Below are positions 7,274-13,989 of a DNA stretch of 46,397 bases, piece by piece. The notes beneath the pieces are model-generated. The model searched no databases. It had not been told where the DNA came from and saw only the letters and a list, made by a program, of their open reading frames with translations. The stretch spans positions 180,511 through 226,907 of the forward strand of contig MKVE01000016.1 of the NCBI GenBank assembly GCA_001898785.1, written 5' to 3'. The position numbers and the translations under genes were made by a program. How positions within the stretch are numbered: position 1 is the first letter of the stretch; each line of letters begins with the position of its first letter. Source of the DNA: Chryseobacterium sp. 36-9 (GTDB taxonomy: Bacteria > Bacteroidota > Bacteroidia > Flavobacteriales > Weeksellaceae).

Positions 7274-7845
7274 GTTAGCGGTAAGCATAAGTAATACTTT
7301 AAACAATAAAATGAGACTTCCACCATACGATAAATTTCCAATCGTTTCAGACGACAAAGTAATGTTGCGACAAATTCAACTTTCCGACATTAATGACATT
7401 ATTGAAATTTCATTCTACGACTCAATTCAAGCTACAACATTGACACAAGCTGTAGAAATGCAAGCCAAGATAAACACAGACTACAGCAATGGAAATTCAA
7501 TCCATTGGGGCATCGTAGACAAATTAACAAATAAAATTGTTGGAACTTGCGGTTACTATCGAGGACTTGACAAAGGCGAAGGAGAACTAGGATGCGTTTT
7601 ATTACCCCAATACCGTGGACAAGGTTATATGACTAATGCATTGATATTAGCAATTGAATTCGGAATAAATAATATTGGATTAAAGCGCATTTGGGCTGCA
7701 ACAACTAAACAAAATGAAAAGGCAATAAAACTGATTGAAAAACTTAACTTTATTAAAATAGCTGATTTGAATGACAATGAGGTAGAATATGAATTAAAAC
7801 AAGATTTAAATCTAACAGAAAATAAAATCAATGCCTACCGCTAAC
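7274..7845. repeat. Inverted repeats tightly flanking the acetyltransferase gene
   Basis: GTTAGCGGTAAGC (7274-7286) lies just upstream of the GNAT gene and its reverse complement with one mismatch, GCCTACCGCTAAC (7833-7845), overlaps the stop codon. The arrangement recalls the outer core boxes (GTTAGC / GCTAAC) that border integron gene cassettes. A complete attC hairpin was not found on either side. Confidence 0.5.
7311..7844 (+). CDS. GNAT-family N-acetyltransferase (RimJ/RimL-like)
   Basis: The ATG at 7311 gives 177 residues starting MRLPPYDKFPIVSDDKVMLR, the usual start of RimJ/RimL-type GNAT proteins ('l.t.r..LR.....D'). The acetyl-CoA-binding motif is GCVLLPQYRGQGYMTNAL (Q/RxxGxG/A as YRGQGY), followed by the conserved LKRIWAATTKQNEKAIKLIE ('N..s..l.eklGF') segment. 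It transfers acetyl groups to an amine on a protein N-terminus or small molecule; the substrate is not predictable. It stands alone between inverted repeats (7274-7286, 7833-7845) and looks like a mobile single-gene cassette. Confidence 0.85.
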   Translation: MRLPPYDKFPIVSDDKVMLRQIQLSDINDIIEISFYDSIQATTLTQAVEMQAKINTDYSNGNSIHWGIVDKLTNKIVGTCGYYRGLDKGEGELGCVLLPQYRGQGYMTNALILAIEFGINNIGLKRIWAATTKQNEKAIKLIEKLNFIKIADLNDNEVEYELKQDLNLTENKINAYR

Positions 7846-7914
7846 AAGGTATTAATAAAAGTCTTATTATAGAACATTGATTTTCAGCACATTTACATAC
7901 TTTTTCAAATCATA

Positions 7915-7933
7915 GGTACAACATAAGTACAAC
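7915..7933. other. Left GTACAAC repeats (putative integrase arm sites)
   Basis: GTACAAC occurs twice (7916-7922 and 7927-7933). A matching pair in the same orientation lies at 24451-24470, with one inverted copy at 24367-24373 beside the integrase start. The placement at both ends of the integrase-bearing segment suggests arm-type recombinase sites and marks the element ends to within about 100-200 bases. Confidence 0.45.
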
Positions 7934-7963
7934 TTCTAGAGGCATATTTTTTACACCATTCAG

Positions 7964-8000
7964 AGCAAGGATTTTTATAGTGAAAATCCTTGCTTTTTTT
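7964..8000 (+). terminator. Intrinsic terminator near the left end of the element
   Basis: AGCAAGGATTTT (7964-7975) pairs perfectly with AAAATCCTTGCT (7983-7994) and is followed by a T run to 8000. It could block read-through from the chromosome into the element. Confidence 0.8.
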
Positions 8001-8195
8001 ATTTGTTTTCCTGTCAATTTTTCGTCCGTTCTACCATTCCGATTGCAGTTCTGCCCTTTTCATTTTCCTGTTTTCGGTGCGTTAGCACCGTATTGCGTTG
8101 TATTTCAATATGTTGTGTATTGTCTATAAAATAGTATAGCGTGAACTTTGTAAATGCGTACGCAACGTATTTATTAACTCATAAAATTTAAGACA

Positions 8196-8999
8196 ATGGC
8201 AAGACAAAAAGGACTTATGAAGTATGTCGGAACGATAGGCGATGTCCGACATTTCAAAATCAAAGGACAACAGGGATTTTTTGCGGGTATGGTGGGCGGT
8301 CCTACCGCAGAACAGGTAAAGACCGCCCCCGAATTTGAGCGAACTCGTGAGAATATGAATGAGTTTGGCGGTTGTGCAAGAGCTGGTAAGTCGGTAAGAA
8401 CCGCACTATCTGCATTGATGTCGAAAATGGCGGACAGCCAAGTTACAGGACGTTTAACGTCCGTAATGAAGAAAATCAATCTGGAAGACGGTACAGAGGC
8501 AAGGGGTTACAGGAAAGTTGAAATCTCAACCCAAAGAAATTATTTATTGGGATTTGAGTTTGATAAAAAACTTTCTCTGAATGGTGTTTTTAACGCTCCC
8601 TACGATGTTACCCATACCGCAGGCAGGGATAGTGCAGATTTTACCGTAGCACCGTTTAACTCTGCCGATTTAGTTTCTGCACCGTCTGGGGCAACGCATT
8701 TCAGATTGATTAACGCTTTGGCGGTGGTCGCTGACTTCGTTTATAACGCTACAACAGGAACGTATGAACCTGACGACATCGCAAACAACGAATTGAGTGT
8801 TATTGAATACTCGCCCTACTCTCCGTTAAATACGGCATTTGCAGGCTCTACATTAACGGCTACGTTTCCGACTGCTCCAACATTGGGGACGAATGTAACC
8901 GTTATTCAGTGCATCGGGATTGAGTTTTTCCAAGAGGTAAACGGCAATCATTATGCGTTTTCTTCGGGCAACTGCTTACGGATTGAAGATGCGTTTTAA
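8196..8999 (+). CDS. Conserved Bacteroidota mobile-element protein, 267 aa, unknown function
   Basis: It begins MARQKGLMKYVGTIGDVRHF, then has GTPRG-like loops and an FERTRENMNEFGGCARAGKS segment at about 46-65. I know this N-terminal pattern ('ARxxGxxxxxGxIG...F.RTREN..EFG.A..AGK..R.A') from many Bacteroidota mobile elements, where no function is assigned. The C-terminal half is rich in Ala/Thr/Phe strands, like a structural or surface protein. It is followed by a strong terminator and then by a DUF5675 gene and two small membrane proteins, an order resembling a phage structural-lysis block. Confidence 0.6.
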   Translation: MARQKGLMKYVGTIGDVRHFKIKGQQGFFAGMVGGPTAEQVKTAPEFERTRENMNEFGGCARAGKSVRTALSALMSKMADSQVTGRLTSVMKKINLEDGTEARGYRKVEISTQRNYLLGFEFDKKLSLNGVFNAPYDVTHTAGRDSADFTVAPFNSADLVSAPSGATHFRLINALAVVADFVYNATTGTYEPDDIANNELSVIEYSPYSPLNTAFAGSTLTATFPTAPTLGTNVTVIQCIGIEFFQEVNGNHYAFSSGNCLRIEDAF

Positions 9000-9012
9000 G
9001 CACTCACAAACG

Positions 9013-9043
9013 AAAGCCCCAAGCATTGCGAGGGGCTTTTATT
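9013..9043 (+). terminator. Intrinsic terminator after the 267-aa gene
   Basis: AAAGCCCC (9013-9020) pairs with GGGGCTTT (9032-9039) and continues into TTATTT. Confidence 0.8.
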
Positions 9044-9067
9044 TCTAACCTTTAAAATCAATCTTCG

Positions 9068-9520
9068 ATGAGAACAAAAATTTTAAGAGTAGCGGAAGGC
9101 AAACAAAGCACATTGAGCCAACTTTATATTGATGATGTTTTCCAATGTTATTTATTGGAAGATAAAATCAGAAGTATAAAAATTCCAAAGCAAACCGCAA
9201 TCCCAACAGGTAACTATACTTTAAGGCTGAACACTTGGGGCGGAATGAATGCCGAGTATCGGCAGAAATTCCCAAAGCTCCATAAAGGTATGATTGAGAT
9301 AAACGGCTTACCAAATTTCAGTTTTGTGTATATCCATATCGGGAACACTTACACCCATACGGCAGGTTGTCCGTTGTGTGGTTTCGGGTTTGAGTTGGTT
9401 AATGGCGATTTTCAAGTGCTACGCAGTAAAGATGCTTACCAAATGATTTACCCAAAGCTATTGGCAATAGCACAAGGCAGTGAAAAAGGTATCAGCATTG
9501 AAAACAATTTCCAATTTTAA
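9068..9520 (+). CDS. DUF5675-family protein (L,D-transpeptidase/lysin-like signature)
   Basis: A 150-residue protein with the DUF5675 layout: an N-terminal strand pair 'TLSQLYIDDVFQCYLLED', the segment IPTGNYTLRLNTWG near 56-69, and a C-terminal cluster FVYIHIGNTYTHTAGCPLCG with His and Cys spaced as in a YkuD-like HxG...GC site (about residues 96-115). The family occurs in phages and integrative elements and is suspected of acting on peptidoglycan; that activity is inferred. The gene is followed after 12 bases by a one-TM coiled-coil protein, consistent with a lysis-type module. Confidence 0.75.
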   Translation: MRTKILRVAEGKQSTLSQLYIDDVFQCYLLEDKIRSIKIPKQTAIPTGNYTLRLNTWGGMNAEYRQKFPKLHKGMIEINGLPNFSFVYIHIGNTYTHTAGCPLCGFGFELVNGDFQVLRSKDAYQMIYPKLLAIAQGSEKGISIENNFQF

Positions 9521-9532
9521 AAACGTGTATCA

Positions 9533-9799
9533 ATGGAAAATGCAATCACATTAAACATCGTGTTCGGCTCTCTGATTAGTATGCTGTTGGCGATTGTTGC
9601 CTACTTCATTAAACAGCTCCATTCTGATTTTAAGAAAATGGAAAAGGATTTGACCGAAGTAAAAACAATGGCTTTGTTAATCAAAACAGAGTTTAAAAAC
9701 AGTTATGATTTGCTTAATCATAAAGTAGATTACCTGGAACACCGAGTAAACAATTTAGAAAAAATCATTTTAAAAAATTTCAACAATGAAAAGCAATAG
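9533..9799 (+). CDS. Small membrane-anchored coiled-coil protein
   Basis: An 88-residue protein with one N-terminal transmembrane helix (about 7-27, LNIVFGSLISMLLAIVAYFI) and a long charged coiled coil (about 30-85, heptad-like KMEKDLTEVKTMALLIKTEF). The topology resembles phage holin/spanin accessory proteins. Its end overlaps the next gene by 14 bases. The role is inferred from the neighbourhood. Confidence 0.6.
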   Translation: MENAITLNIVFGSLISMLLAIVAYFIKQLHSDFKKMEKDLTEVKTMALLIKTEFKNSYDLLNHKVDYLEHRVNNLEKIILKNFNNEKQ

Positions 9800-10058
9800 T
9801 TTAAATTTAGTAGAGCGTGTGAAAGCTCCAACCCCGAAATGGTTTAAAATCATTCGGAACATCGGTATCACTTTAACAGCCGTAGGCGCTGCAATCCTGA
9901 CCGCACCCATTGCGTTACCTGCCACCATTGTAACCGTAGGCGGTTATTTAATACTTGGCGGAACTGTGGCAACTGCCATATCACAAACGGCAATGCAGAC
10001 CGACAATAACGAAGAAACAAAACCGACTGAAAATTTTAGCGAACCTAAAAAAGAGTAA
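9786..10058 (+). CDS. Small two-helix membrane protein (holin-like)
   Basis: A 90-residue protein starting with VERVKAPTPKWFKIIRNIGI and two Gly/Ala-rich hydrophobic segments (about 26-45 and 48-67) followed by an acidic tail. The 'vkAPTPkffkkiRniG' start is one I recognise from Bacteroidota phages and elements, usually near lysis or tail genes. A pore-forming or membrane-remodelling role is possible but unproven. A strong terminator follows 32 bases later. Confidence 0.6.
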   Translation: MKSNSLNLVERVKAPTPKWFKIIRNIGITLTAVGAAILTAPIALPATIVTVGGYLILGGTVATAISQTAMQTDNNEETKPTENFSEPKKE

Positions 10059-10090
10059 ACAAAAGGTTTTCAGTTTTGGTAAATGTTTGA

Positions 10091-10119
10091 AATCCTGCCC
10101 AATCGGGCAGGATTTTTTG
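10091..10119 (+). terminator. Strong intrinsic terminator closing the phage-like block
   Basis: A perfect 10-bp stem AATCCTGCCC/GGGCAGGATT with loop AATC and a following T run (to 10119). Confidence 0.95.
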
Positions 10120-10241
10120 TTGCACCTGTTTACACTCTATTTATAAAACGGTGCTTTTATATTGCCTTTATATGTGGTTAATGTTGCAAGTATCGGTCAA
10201 TCGGTGGGAACTGTAAAGGCAAAAGAGCGTAGTCCAAAGGG

Positions 10242-10664
10242 CTACCGCTTTAAATGTCTTGCAATGTAAATGCGTTTCAATTCTGAAATTAAAAGCAACT
10301 GTTCGTATATGTGCCTTTCTCGTTGCTCCAATGTCTTAACCCTGCGAATATCATTTTTAAATACTTTTTCTTTGCCTTTCAAGTGGCTTGCCTGTTCAGA
10401 AACGAAGTTTTTAAAATCGCCTATCCGAATGTAAGGAATGACCGAACCGATTAAAAACTGATGAAATGATTTTGTTTGCCATAAGCCAAATAATAAGCTA
10501 CGGTAAACGTCCAATTCCTGTGCATTACGGCAGGAAATAACAAAGCAATTCGGGCAAGGGCTATCTAAGGGCTTGCCACTGTTTAAGCCTTTAGATAAGG
10601 CGTAAAATTCAAATTCTGATTTTTGATTTTTCGGGTTGTAAGTAAAGATTTTAACGGCTTTCAT
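10242..10664 (-). CDS. DUF6943-like mobile-element protein
   Basis: A 140-residue basic protein starting MKAVKIFTYNPKNQKSEFEF, with KGLNSGKPLDSPCPNCFVIS and a central hydrophobic segment LLFGLWQTKSFHQFLIGSVI, ending in Lys/Arg-rich helices. The layout (short start, 'GKPL..PC.NCF.i.c') fits the family I know as DUF6943, found in Bacteroidota integrative elements. Its function is unknown. It is convergent with the phage-like block. Confidence 0.55.
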   Translation of the reverse strand: MKAVKIFTYNPKNQKSEFEFYALSKGLNSGKPLDSPCPNCFVISCRNAQELDVYRSLLFGLWQTKSFHQFLIGSVIPYIRIGDFKNFVSEQASHLKGKEKVFKNDIRRVKTLEQRERHIYEQLLLISELKRIYIARHLKR

Positions 10665-10812
10665 ATCGCACCACTTTTGAGATTTGCTCCGCTTTTTTCG
10701 TTGCTGTGGCTGAAAACCAAAACTTTTTTACAAAGAAAAAAACAGAAAAAAAAGAAAGCCATTCATCAGGTGGCGTGGCAAAAAATCCAAAAGGAAACGG
10801 AATAAGTCCCGA

Positions 10813-10864
10813 AGGGTGGCAAGGCAAAAAAACAACTTGGCGAAGCCACCCTAAATGCCTTGCC
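10813..10864. ncRNA. Pseudoknot-capable or switch-like structured segment
   Basis: AGGGTGGC (10813-10820) pairs perfectly with GCCACCCT (10845-10852), while GGCAAGGCA (10818-10826) pairs perfectly with TGCCTTGCC (10856-10864). The order A-B-A'-B' allows an H-type pseudoknot, with the second helix shortened to six pairs, or two mutually exclusive hairpins. Whether it is transcribed, and from which strand, is not known. Confidence 0.35.
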
Positions 10865-11313
10865 ATTATGCCGTAGTCTTTTGGATTTTTTTTGGTGCGG
10901 TGGGCTTGTGCGTAGCCACCTACCTTTGCTTTCCTTTTTATTCTTTTTTCTTTTGGAAAACGTAAACCTACTACCGTTGATTTATTCGATTATCCGTTAT
11001 TGAGCGTTGGCAATGGGGCAAACACTCCGCAGTAAAAAATAAAGCATACCATTATCTGAAGCGTGGGAAAAAAGCAAGGGTATGAGGCACGAAATACGCT
11101 TGCTGTGCGGTGCTGAAATAAGGTGTGCAGGAATGGAACGGAATAAATGAAGGTAAATTTTGCTTTAGCTTACCGAAATGTAATGAAGTGAAATGACTAA
11201 ACACTTTATTCAGCACATTGGCATTACTAAAATCTAATGCTTTATTTTTTTACTGCACCGCTGAAATGGGTGGTGGGGAGCGTGGCAAAGAAGCGAGGGC
11301 AAGGCGTGGGGAG

Positions 11314-11746
11314 AAAAAAAGACGGCTTCCGATACCCGAAAAATATCAGTGTGGGGTTTGTGCGTGGGGATATTTTTTCGGGTAGCGGGCTATGGCATTG
11401 GCTATTTTACATAATGTTATTATGGGACTTTTCTGCGTTGGCATAGTCGCCTATAAGCGTGGGGAAAAGTACTATAATGCCACATTATGTAACTTAGCTT
11501 CCGCCGATTTGCATACTGGCATAAACGGAACGGTGGTGGTGGTTGGAGTGCAGTGTCTTTTTGCTTTGTTTTTTTCGCATTGGGACAGCTCTTTGCAACC
11601 GCAGGAACGAGGATTGCAATGTGCTGTTGAGCGTTGGCAAAAAACAACGCAAAAAGTATGACAGTTGCAAACGGTGGAAATGCCATAGAAGACAGACGAA
11701 GGCGTTGGGCTTGTGCGGTTGGGTCTGGCTAAAGCCGTCTTTTTTT
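11314..11746. repeat. Segment bounded by perfect 15-bp inverted repeats with two inner hairpins
   Basis: AAAAAAAGACGGCTT (11314-11328) is exactly complementary to 11732-11746. Inside are a 15-16-base inverted repeat (11333-11347 with 11369-11384, core CCCGAAAAATATC) and a longer imperfect one (11407-11433 with 11464-11492, core TTACATAATGT). It could be a non-autonomous insertion or an oriT/RNA structure. No target-site duplication was seen. Confidence 0.4.
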
Positions 11747-11781
11747 GTGCGTAGGCAGAGCGTGGGCAAGAATAGTTTATC

Positions 11782-12294
11782 TTACTTCCAAAGCTTTAAT
11801 CTCTTTTCAATCTCTGCGACTAAGGGCTTATTATTCTGAAAAATAAAATTAGTTGTTACAAGTTCTTCAAGTTTTATAGCAGCTTGTTTCTTTGAGAGAA
11901 CATTTGCTTCTATAAGCTTATCAAATATCCAAATCATACCGTGATATTCAATGTCCTTATTTTTAGCACAATTCCTAACGGTCTTATCGCTACTCAATAC
12001 ACAGGCGTTTAGCTTATTGGCAACGTGTAAAACGGATTTATCAGTTTCAGATAGAGATTTGGGATAAGGTTCTGACTGGATTTGAAGAAAATCTTCTTCT
12101 TTAAGATTATGAACAATAAGCCTATCAACGGATTGATAGGCTTTTAAAATTTGTTGCTGTTCAGAATATAATTCAAAATAAACAGAAGTCGTAGTATGTA
12201 TATCTATTTCAAGTTGAAAAAACGCATTAACAAGACCTAAATCATAAAGGTCTATAAAAATACAAGCATCTGTAACAGCTATTTTTAGTTTCAT
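11782..12294 (-). CDS. PIN-domain protein, putative toxin RNase
   Basis: A 170-residue protein with the PIN-domain acidic set: Asp9 in AVTDACIFIDL, Glu41 in SVYFELYSE, Asp85 in LSETDKSVLHVANKL and Asp103 in VLSSDKTVRNCAK. PIN domains are Mg-dependent RNases and act as toxins in VapC-type systems. The gene lies 36 bases downstream of, and co-oriented with, an XRE-ImmA gene, the usual antitoxin/regulator partner order. Target RNA unknown. It could instead be a non-toxin PIN effector triggered by the ImmA-like protease. Confidence 0.75.
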   Translation of the reverse strand: MKLKIAVTDACIFIDLYDLGLVNAFFQLEIDIHTTTSVYFELYSEQQQILKAYQSVDRLIVHNLKEEDFLQIQSEPYPKSLSETDKSVLHVANKLNACVLSSDKTVRNCAKNKDIEYHGMIWIFDKLIEANVLSKKQAAIKLEELVTTNFIFQNNKPLVAEIEKRLKLWK

Positions 12295-12330
12295 TATTCT
12301 GAGAGGTATTTGGCATTGGGGGAATTTATA

Positions 12331-13395
12331 TTAAAACATCGGTTGATGCTGTTTTTTAAATTCAGCCAAAGATTGATTAGACAATGAAGCTGCTTTTGAC
12401 ATTGAAATCTGGTCTTCTATCAAAGCTCTAAATAATAATTGTTCAAAGCGGTTGCTTTCTTCAATTCCTTGATATTCTACAGGTTCATCAATTTTCCAAT
12501 TTTGCTGTCTAATTAAAAAGAAGAACTGTTTGGTATAATTGTCATTAATAATACCACAAACTTTTGCTCTCATTACAATTGCTTGCATTGAAATACCATA
12601 CTGCTTTTTAATATTACCCAATTCTAAAGTTGATAGCTTTGTACGATGTTTTCCTAACTCTGCTATAATGGTTTCTTCAGGCAATAACATTGCACCTGCA
12701 AACTGATGGCATAAAGTTTCCTTTTGCCTTTCGTTACATTCCTCCAAGTTTAAAAGTAAATGTGCTAATTCGTGAAGCAAGGTGAAACGTATTCTATCTG
12801 GCTTATTGGCTTTTCTTTCGTTGTAAGCTACAACAGGTATAATTTTATTAACAAAAGTCTGTAAACCATCAAAATCTTCGTCTACATTCAGCTTTACAAC
12901 TTTGATATTCTTATCTTCTAAAAGTTCTACGATGTTGAATATTGGACCAGTACCTAAAGACCATTCCTGTCTTAATAGTTCTGCCGCTTTATTTACCTGC
13001 TCGTAAGTAGTAACCTTTCCAAAATCTTTTAGAGGATTATCAAAACTATGAGGAAGTCCAATAATTTCTTCCAATTCTAAATAGCGTGAAAGATATTCTT
13101 TGGTAGTTTCATTGATAATTGCTACATCCTTTTGTGGCATTCTGCTCAGCTTTCTGTATTCAATATCGCTAAATTCAACTTTAGTAGTTCTGAAAAAATA
13201 ATCAGGGCTAATATTGAGTGCTTTGCTTAGCATATTGATTTTTTCTGCATCAGGAATTACCTCTCCTTTTTCGTAACGATGCAAAGCTTGACGTGACAAA
13301 GTACCACCTAAAGCATCAGCCAAATCCTGCAATGAGAAACCATTCATAAGACGGGCTGACTTAAATCTTTCCGCAAATATTGCTTTTGTTTCCAT
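12331..13395 (-). CDS. XRE-family regulator fused to ImmA/IrrE metallopeptidase
   Basis: The start at ATG 13395 (METKAIFAERFKSARLMNGF) is chosen because a good promoter (-7 TACCTTTG at 13424-13417) sits between it and the upstream alternative at 13473. Residues 8-65 form an XRE helix-turn-helix (SLQDLADALGGTLSRQALHR). Residues about 150-260 form an ImmA/IrrE domain with the zinc motif HELAH at 208-212. Such proteins repress DNA and are inactivated or cleave partners on stress. With the downstream PIN gene it forms a COG2856-type toxin-antitoxin-like pair. It is divergent from the Pycsar-like operon and shares its control region. Confidence 0.85.
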   Translation of the reverse strand: METKAIFAERFKSARLMNGFSLQDLADALGGTLSRQALHRYEKGEVIPDAEKINMLSKALNISPDYFFRTTKVEFSDIEYRKLSRMPQKDVAIINETTKEYLSRYLELEEIIGLPHSFDNPLKDFGKVTTYEQVNKAAELLRQEWSLGTGPIFNIVELLEDKNIKVVKLNVDEDFDGLQTFVNKIIPVVAYNERKANKPDRIRFTLLHELAHLLLNLEECNERQKETLCHQFAGAMLLPEETIIAELGKHRTKLSTLELGNIKKQYGISMQAIVMRAKVCGIINDNYTKQFFFLIRQQNWKIDEPVEYQGIEESNRFEQLLFRALIEDQISMSKAASLSNQSLAEFKKQHQPMF

Positions 13396-13416
13396 TGTAA
13401 TTCTGTATTTGTACTG

Positions 13417-13447
13417 CAAAGGTAATTCTTTTAGTTGACAAAAACAA
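13417..13447 (-). promoter_or_regulatory. Promoter of the XRE-ImmA/PIN operon
   Basis: On the minus strand, TTG (13447-13445), a 20-base spacer and TACCTTTG (13424-13417) match the Bacteroidota consensus TTG-N(19-21)-TAnnTTTG. It lies about 20 bases before the chosen start. Confidence 0.6.
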
Positions 13448-13460
13448 TAGCTAAATGACA

Positions 13461-13475
13461 TTTTGTAATACAAAA
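13461..13475. promoter_or_regulatory. Palindromic operator candidate
   Basis: TTTTGTAATACAAAA is a perfect 7-1-7 palindrome just upstream of the XRE promoter. The half-site TTTTGTAA recurs at 13596-13603, overlapping the -7 box of the opposite operon, so the XRE protein may control both directions. Confidence 0.45.
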
Positions 13476-13579
13476 TTGTAACTATGACAAAATTTCACAC
13501 ACTCCATACGCTTAAAAATAGGACAATATGACATAGATATTATCAAAACCTGTCAGTTTACAAATTTGGTTGACAAATT

Positions 13580-13608
13580 TTGTTTTTGGAATACATTTTG
13601 TAACTTTG
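13580..13608 (+). promoter_or_regulatory. Promoter of the Pycsar-like operon
   Basis: TTG (13580-13582), 18-base spacer, TAACTTTG (13601-13608). It leaves a 5' leader of about 40 bases that contains a perfect hairpin GAATGCA/TGCATTC (13614-13620 with 13627-13633). Confidence 0.6.
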
Positions 13609-13656
13609 TTTTTGAATGCAAATAGGTGCATTCATGACTTTTAAAATATTATAAAA

Positions 13657-13983
13657 ATGGGCAAGTACCAAATTAAAAGAACAAGTAATGGTCAATTTCG
13701 CTGGACATTGAAAGCGACAAATGGAGAAACACTTATAACAAGTGAAACTTATGTAAGTAAACAAGGTTGCCTTGATGGTGTGGCAAGCAGTAAGGTTTGT
13801 GTAGCCGACAAAAATTTCGATAAGAAAACTTCGACTGCGGGACAACCTTACTTTAATCAGGTGGCTAATAACTATCAGGTTTTGGGCACAAGTGAAATGT
13901 ATTCCTCTACCGCTGCAAGGGATAACGGTATTGATAGCGTAAAACGTAACGCTCCTACTGCAACAATCGAAGATTTAACATAA
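13657..13983 (+). CDS. DUF1508 (YegP-like) protein, first gene of the Pycsar-like operon
   Basis: A 108-residue protein made of two DUF1508 repeats. The first is YQIKRTSNGQFRWTLKATNG with ETLITSETYVSKQGCLDGVA (about 4-45), and the second spans about 62-100 (PYFNQVANNYQVLGTSEMYS then AARDNGIDSVKRNAP). YegP-type proteins are small alpha/beta domains of unknown biochemical role, commonly present in mobile and defence regions. Six bases separate it from the LRAT-like gene. A role as sensor or accessory of the operon is inference. It could be an unrelated passenger, but spacing and direction point to co-expression. Confidence 0.75.
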   Translation: MGKYQIKRTSNGQFRWTLKATNGETLITSETYVSKQGCLDGVASSKVCVADKNFDKKTSTAGQPYFNQVANNYQVLGTSEMYSSTAARDNGIDSVKRNAPTATIEDLT

Positions 13984-13989
13984 ATACTT

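Larger units (their letters stand above)
10665..11781. other. 1.1-kb non-coding block with several inverted repeats
   Basis: No convincing gene. The short frames here have low-complexity, Cys/Trp-rich translations. The block contains a pseudoknot-capable segment (10813-10864) inside a 15-17-base inverted repeat (10779-10793 with 10878-10894) and a 433-bp stretch bounded by perfect 15-base inverted repeats (11314-11746). Its position between the phage-like block and the cargo genes would suit an origin of transfer/replication or a structured RNA gene. Confidence 0.5.

Noticed and set aside
7156-7310. Complete attC site upstream of the GNAT gene
   Set aside because: A matching RYYYAAC box was not found within 140 bases upstream of GTTAGC, so a full integron site cannot be claimed.
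11237-11839. Several overlapping open frames on both strands in the gene-free block
   Set aside because: Translations are rich in Cys, Trp and Phe with no recognisable fold; the DNA is dominated by inverted repeats.
12100-12180. Possible CRISPR or tandem repeat array
   Set aside because: No regularly spaced repeats of 20-40 bases occur here or elsewhere in the window; the apparent repetition is coding AT-rich sequence.
13396-13473. Upstream start of the XRE-ImmA gene at 13473
   Set aside because: The extra 26 residues do not belong to the HTH family, and a consensus promoter lies within this stretch.
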